Shown: positions 60,469 to 64,000 of the stretch, piece after piece
Layout: the number at the start of each line of letters is the position of its first letter
Numbering within the stretch: position 1 is the stretch's first letter
Source: Streptomyces sp. TG1A-8
GTDB taxonomy: Bacteria > Actinomycetota > Actinomycetes > Streptomycetales > Streptomycetaceae
DNA: 64,000 nt
Direction of reading: 5' to 3'
Assembly (NCBI RefSeq): GCF_030499535.1
Contig: NZ_JASTLB010000001.1
Location: 7,006,001-7,070,000, forward strand
Program-made: the position numbers and the translations under genes
Notes under the pieces: generated by a model
Database searches by the model: none
What the model was told of the DNA's origin: nothing
Seen by the model: the letters and a program-made list of their open reading frames with translations, nothing else

Positions 60469-60499
60469 GATGTGTCGCTCCTGAAAGTGGGGGCCGACG

Positions 60500-61699
60500 T
60501 CAAAGGACGCGGTCGGCTCGTAGGTCCTGGATCTCGGCCGGGCCGTATCCCAGTTCGGCGAGGAGAGGCTCGGTGTGCTCGCCCGTGGCAGGCACGGCGT
60601 CCATGCGGGGTGTCACGCCTGCCAGGTCGGCCGGGGGAAGCAGGGCCGGCACCACCATTCCCCCAGGAATCGGCACGTCCCGCCAGCGGCCGCGTGCGGT
60701 GAGCACCGGGTGGGCGAGGAAGTCCTCGATGTCGTTGACTCCGGCGTTGGCGATGGCGGACTCGTCCAGCAGTCTCATCGCCTCGGCGCTGTCCGTCTCC
60801 GCGAACCGTTCGGCCACGATCGCATTCAGTTCCTCGCGGTGGGTGACGCGTGCCGAGCCGGTGGCGAAGCGCGGGTCGTCGACCAGGCCGGGGGCGTCGA
60901 GGAAGCGCTCGCACAGCGCGGCCCACTCGCGTTCGGTCTGGACGGAAACCAGGACGTCCTTGCCGTCGGCGCAGGTGTAGGCGCCGTAGGGGGCGATGGT
61001 GGCGTGCTGGGTACCGACCCGCGGGGGCTGGGTGCCGCCGAAGCGGGTGTAGTACGCGGGCTGGCCCAACCACTCCGCCAGCGCCTCGAACAGCGACACC
61101 TCCACAGGTCGGACGGCACCCGTGGTGGCCCTGGTGAACAGAGCCGTGAGGATGCCCGAGTAGGCGTACATGCCGGCCGCGATGTCGGCGATGGAGATGC
61201 CCACCCTGGCGGGCGCCTCCGGGCTTCCAGTGAGGGTGACGAGTCCGGTCTGGCACTGCACCAGCAGGTCATACGCCTTGCGTTCGGCCCAGGGTCCGGT
61301 GGCGCCGTAGCCGGAGATCGAGCAGGGGATCAGTGACGGGAAACGCTCGCGCAACGCGTCTGCTCCCAGACCCATCCTCGCGGCCGCTCCGGGCGTCAGA
61401 TTTTGCACGAACACATCGGCTCGGGCAAGGAGTTGTTCCAGGATGTTTCGTCCCCGCCCGGACTTCAGGTCGAGGGTCAGGGACTCCTTCGAGCGGTTGA
61501 GCCAGACGAAATAGCTGGACTCACCGTGCACGCTTGTGTCGTACCGGCGGGCGAAGTCACCTCCTCCCGGGCGCTCCACCTTGATCACCCGGGCACCGAG
61601 GTCGGCGAGTTGTCGCGTGGCGAAGGGGGCCGCCACCGCCTGCTCGACACTGACGACGGTGACACCGGACAAGGGGAGGGTTTCGGGGTTCTCGGGCAT
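60500..61699 (-). CDS. CaiB/BaiF family CoA-transferase
   Basis: A 399-residue class III CoA-transferase: LPLSGVTVVSVEQAVAAPFATRQLADLGARVIKVERPGGGDFARRYD, SSYFVWLNRSKESLTLDLKSGRGRNILEQLLARADVFVQNLTPGAAARMGLG, and ISGYGATGPWAERKAYDLLVQCQTGLVTLTGSPEAPARVG with the catalytic Asp of AYD at about 144. It activates a carboxylic acid by CoA exchange (often with succinyl-CoA). GGAGG lies 9 bases before ATG 61699. First gene of the leftward unit; an operator-like palindrome lies between it and the LysR gene. Confidence 0.92.
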   Translation of the reverse strand: MPENPETLPLSGVTVVSVEQAVAAPFATRQLADLGARVIKVERPGGGDFARRYDTSVHGESSYFVWLNRSKESLTLDLKSGRGRNILEQLLARADVFVQNLTPGAAARMGLGADALRERFPSLIPCSISGYGATGPWAERKAYDLLVQCQTGLVTLTGSPEAPARVGISIADIAAGMYAYSGILTALFTRATTGAVRPVEVSLFEALAEWLGQPAYYTRFGGTQPPRVGTQHATIAPYGAYTCADGKDVLVSVQTEREWAALCERFLDAPGLVDDPRFATGSARVTHREELNAIVAERFAETDSAEAMRLLDESAIANAGVNDIEDFLAHPVLTARGRWRDVPIPGGMVVPALLPPADLAGVTPRMDAVPATGEHTEPLLAELGYGPAEIQDLRADRVL

Positions 61700-61740
61700 G
61701 CGTTGGCCTCCGGGAGTGGACTCGAGCCGCCGAAGTACCA

Positions 61741-61756
61741 TCATGAGCACTCATGA
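61741..61756. promoter_or_regulatory. LysR operator candidate TCATGAG-CA-CTCATGA
   Basis: A perfect 7-base inverted repeat in the CaiB-LysR intergenic region. A closely similar sequence (ATCAGCACTCATGAT, 62865-62879) precedes the MaoC gene, so the LysR protein probably controls both units. Confidence 0.65.
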
Positions 61757-61820
61757 CAATAGGAGTGAAATATCAAACCGTGATGGCATCATGCCGGGTG
61801 CGGATGGTGAGGGGAGAGCC

Positions 61821-62753
61821 GTGGACGTCAAACAGCTCAAAGCGCTCGTCACGGTCGCCGAGGTAGGAAGCGTGACCCGGGCTGCGGAGCTGCTGCACCT
61901 GGTGCAGCCGGCCGTAACCCGGCAGATCCGCACCCTGGAGCAGGAGCTCGGCGTCCCACTCTTCGAGCGGACCCGACTGGGCATGCGCCCTACTGAGGCC
62001 GGCTCGATCATGGTGGACCGGGCACGGCGGGCGCTGAACGAGCTGGAGCGGGCCCGCGTCGAGGTGCGGCCCGCACCCGACGCTGTCACGGGCATCGTCA
62101 ACGCCGGCCTACTCGAGAGCACGACCGATCTGCTGGCCGAACCACTGGTCTCCACCCTCGCCAGGGAGTACCCCGGTATCGAGCTGCGCCTGATGACGGC
62201 CTACTCGGGGCACCTCCAGCGATGGCTCGACGACGGGGACCTGGACCTGACGCTCCTGTACAACCTGGACAGCACCCCGTCGCTCAACACCCGGCCGCTG
62301 GTGCGCGAACACCTGTGGGTGGCAGCCCCGCCCTCCGCCGGCCTGAATGTCGATCATCCCGTGCCCTTTGCCGAGGTGGCCGACCATCCAATGGTCCTGC
62401 CCACCTCCGGCCATGCCCTGCGCGCACTGATCGACGCCGCTGCGGCGCGCGCGCAGGCCGACATGGACGTCGTCGTCCAGACCAACTCCATGCGGGTGCA
62501 GAAACAGCTCGTACTGGCCGAGCACGGCTGGACCGTGCTGCCCGGGGTCGGCATCGCCGAGGACGTCGCGAACGGCACGCTGAGCGCCGCGCCGCTCACC
62601 GAGCCGGCTGTGTGGCGTTCAATCGTCCTCGCGACCCCGAGGTCCGGCCGGACGCCACCCGCCGTGGAAGTCGTCGCTCGGGAACTTGTGCGACAGATCA
62701 GCGTGGCCGTGCATGAGGGCCGATGGCCGTCCGCGCAGCCCCAGGGCGAGTGA
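61821..62753 (+). CDS. LysR family transcriptional regulator
   Basis: A 310-residue regulator: VDVKQLKALVTVAEVGSVTRAAELLHLVQPAVTRQIRTLEQELGVPLFERTRLGMRPTEAGSIMVDRARRAL (DNA-binding) followed by an effector domain of the nitrogen-assimilation/benzoate type (AGLLESTTDLLAEPLVSTLAREYPGIELRLMTAYSGHLQRWLDDGDLDLTLLYN). GTG 61821 follows GGGGAGAG. It sits between two divergent catabolic units and is the obvious regulator for both. Confidence 0.92.
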   Translation: MDVKQLKALVTVAEVGSVTRAAELLHLVQPAVTRQIRTLEQELGVPLFERTRLGMRPTEAGSIMVDRARRALNELERARVEVRPAPDAVTGIVNAGLLESTTDLLAEPLVSTLAREYPGIELRLMTAYSGHLQRWLDDGDLDLTLLYNLDSTPSLNTRPLVREHLWVAAPPSAGLNVDHPVPFAEVADHPMVLPTSGHALRALIDAAAARAQADMDVVVQTNSMRVQKQLVLAEHGWTVLPGVGIAEDVANGTLSAAPLTEPAVWRSIVLATPRSGRTPPAVEVVARELVRQISVAVHEGRWPSAQPQGE

Positions 62754-62864
62754 CGTTGTCCAGCCCCGTGCCAGTCCCGGACCGGACAACGTCCCCCTGC
62801 TGGCCGTGCAGTCATACAGGCCGGGCATACCTGCATCATGCCTTTCTATTGTTCAGCCCCATCC

Positions 62865-62879
62865 ATCAGCACTCATGAT
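62865..62879. promoter_or_regulatory. Second LysR operator candidate before the MaoC gene
   Basis: ATCAGCACTCATGAT shares AGCACTCATGA with the palindrome at 61741-61756 and lies 113 bases before the MaoC start. Confidence 0.55.
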
Positions 62880-62991
62880 GTGCGGCATGAACGAGACACC
62901 CGCTCCCGCGCCACCCTCCCGGGCGGCACCTGCGCCCCCCCGTACGGCCGCCGCGCGCTGGCCCTGCAGGTCACCCCGATAAGAGGAAACC

Positions 62992-63861
62992 ATGCCCCTG
63001 CCTGCGCCCCTCGCCTCCTATGTGGAGTCCTGGCATCCCGAACCGGTGACTGACAAGGACCTCCTGCCGCCCATCCCGGCGGCGGCCCTGTCGAACCTGC
63101 TGGACCTCCCCGGCACCGCCGCCGAGTCCGGCGATCCGCTGCCCCCTCTGTGGCAGTGGCTCTACTTCCTGCAGTGGGCTCCCCAGCAGGGCCTCGGCCC
63201 CGACGGACACCTGCGCGACGCCCGCAATCTGCCGCCCATCCCGGACCGCCGGCGCATGTTCGCCGGTGGACGCTGTGAGATCACCGAGCCCCTGCGTCTC
63301 GGCGAGCCGGCCGAACGCACCAGCAGCCTGGCCGCCGTCACCCCCAAGCACGGCCGCAGCGGCGAGCTGCTGGTCGTCACCGAGCGCCAGGAGTTCCGGC
63401 AGCACGGCCGCCTCTGCATGGTGGAGGAGCAGGACATCGTCTACCGGTCGGGCGACGGCAACGCGCCCCGGCACCCGGCCACGCTCGACTTCTCGGCTGT
63501 ACCAGAGGCGGAGGGGGCGTGGCAGCTGCGGCTCCGGCCGGCCGAGACCTTGCTGTTCCGGTTCAGCGCGCTCACCGCGAACGCCCACCGCATCCACTAC
63601 GACACTCCGTACGCGCGAGATGTGGAGGGTTATCCGCGTCTCGTCGTCCACGGCCCGCTGCTGGCCCTGCTCATGCTGGAACTCGCGCGCAGAAACGCCC
63701 CGGAGCGGCAGGTACGGTCGCTTTCCTACCGGCTGCACCGGCCGGCGTTCGTCGGCGAGCACCTCCTCGCCGACGGCACACCCACCGAAGGACAGGCACG
63801 GCTGCGCGTCGCCACCTACCGCGAGGCCCGGCACGCCACCGCCGAGGTGACCTTCGCATGA
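62992..63861 (+). CDS. MaoC-like hydratase / FAS1-like dehydratase (mesaconyl-CoA hydratase type)
   Basis: A 289-residue double-hotdog protein. The C-terminal half carries the hydratase-2 motif FRFSALTANAHRIHYDTPYARDVEGYPRLVVHGPLLALLMLELAR; the N-terminal hotdog (LPPLWQWLYFLQWAPQQGLGPDGHLRD..LPPIPDRRRMFAGGRCEITEPLRLGEPAERTSSLAAVTPKHGRSGELLVVTERQEF) is of the FAS1-like dehydratase type. This architecture is that of mesaconyl-C4-CoA hydratase and itaconyl/mesaconyl-CoA hydratases. Its stop overlaps the next start (ATGA), coupling it to a CitE-type lyase, the step expected next. Confidence 0.88.
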   Translation: MPLPAPLASYVESWHPEPVTDKDLLPPIPAAALSNLLDLPGTAAESGDPLPPLWQWLYFLQWAPQQGLGPDGHLRDARNLPPIPDRRRMFAGGRCEITEPLRLGEPAERTSSLAAVTPKHGRSGELLVVTERQEFRQHGRLCMVEEQDIVYRSGDGNAPRHPATLDFSAVPEAEGAWQLRLRPAETLLFRFSALTANAHRIHYDTPYARDVEGYPRLVVHGPLLALLMLELARRNAPERQVRSLSYRLHRPAFVGEHLLADGTPTEGQARLRVATYREARHATAEVTFA

Positions 63862-64000
63862 GCCAACCGGACAGCGACCGCATCACCGCCGCGCGAACCC
63901 TGCTTTTTGTTCCGGGCAACCGGCCCGACCGCTTCGACAAGGCAGCCTCATCCGGCACCAACCTCATCATCATCGATCTGGAGGACGCCGTCGCCCCGGA
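63858..64000 (+). CDS. CitE/HpcH-HpaI family CoA lyase, partial at window end
   Basis: The first 47 residues are visible: MSQPDSDRITAARTLLFVPGNRPDRFDKAASSGTNLIIIDLEDAVAP. RTLLFVPGNRPDRF and IIDLEDAV (the first metal/substrate Asp-Glu region) are diagnostic of CitE-like citramalyl-CoA or malyl-CoA lyases. The rest lies beyond the window. Overlap of 4 bases with the MaoC gene indicates a shared transcript and consecutive reactions. Confidence 0.87.
   Translation, partial: MSQPDSDRITAARTLLFVPGNRPDRFDKAASSGTNLIIIDLEDAVAP

Noticed and set aside
1..64000. CRISPR arrays, tRNA or rRNA genes
   Set aside because: No regularly spaced short repeats, cloverleaf-like segments or rRNA-like stretches were recognised by eye; a dedicated scan was not possible.

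Overview
This window looks like an accessory region of a Streptomyces-type actinomycete chromosome arm or large plasmid. Coding DNA is very GC-rich with G or C at most third codon positions. The gene families are typical of the group: a SpoIIE/PP2C phosphatase with an RsbW-like ATPase tail, two MmyB-like XRE regulators, a sugar ABC transporter without its own ATPase, MHS and MFS transporters, and many IclR, GntR, TetR, LysR and Lrp regulators. Insertion sequences, most of them broken, cut the DNA into blocks. I see no rRNA, tRNA, CRISPR array or replication origin.

Layout. 1-3.4 kb: IS6 remnants around a nonsense-mutated XRE regulator and an SDR oxidoreductase. 3.5-9.6 kb: SpoIIE-type phosphatase, an IS6 copy, an LLM oxidoreductase, a DUF1684 gene, and an IS5 element with intact ends and target duplication. 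10-28.3 kb: a large catabolic island (old yellow enzyme, alpha/beta hydrolase, MHS transporter, NodB/PuuE-like deacetylase, IclR, CapA-like protein, M19 dipeptidase, M20 amidohydrolase, aldehyde dehydrogenase, carboxymuconolactone-decarboxylase-like protein, beta-hydroxyacid dehydrogenase, GntR, a VOC-RidA fusion, amidase). Similar ATAC-N-GTAT palindromes lie before several of its transcripts, suggesting one regulon for an amide-rich substrate. 28.3-36.9 kb: IS5 debris, a TetR-MFS-hydrolase module between 21-bp direct repeats next to a recombinase remnant, then a TetR-amidase-NmrA module with a visible TetR operator.

36.9-50 kb: three more IS6 copies separate a clean operon, HisD family dehydrogenase - sugar-binding protein - two permeases - nitrilase - GH13 glucosidase, where the last five genes are joined by ATGA overlaps. 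A LysR gene diverges from it. An Lrp-M20 deacylase pair follows. 50-52 kb: graveyard of IS21, tyrosine recombinase and IS5 pieces. 52-56 kb: bicupin - formamidase-like hydrolase - NTF2-like operon divergent from an intact copy of the XRE gene that is broken at the left edge. 56-58.7 kb: IS256, IS701 and IS5 debris, then a 5'-truncated RidA gene whose relative is the VOC-RidA fusion at 25 kb.

59.3-64 kb: acyl-CoA dehydrogenase and CaiB CoA-transferase, divergent LysR, MaoC-type hydratase and the start of a CitE-type lyase. Together these resemble a C5-dicarboxylate (methylsuccinate, mesaconate or itaconate type) CoA pathway ending in C-C cleavage. The leading candidates for undescribed biology are the 10-28 kb regulon and the HisD-ABC-nitrilase-GH13 operon. 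Several genes carry single frameshifts or stops, so decay, or errors in the assembly, should be kept in mind.
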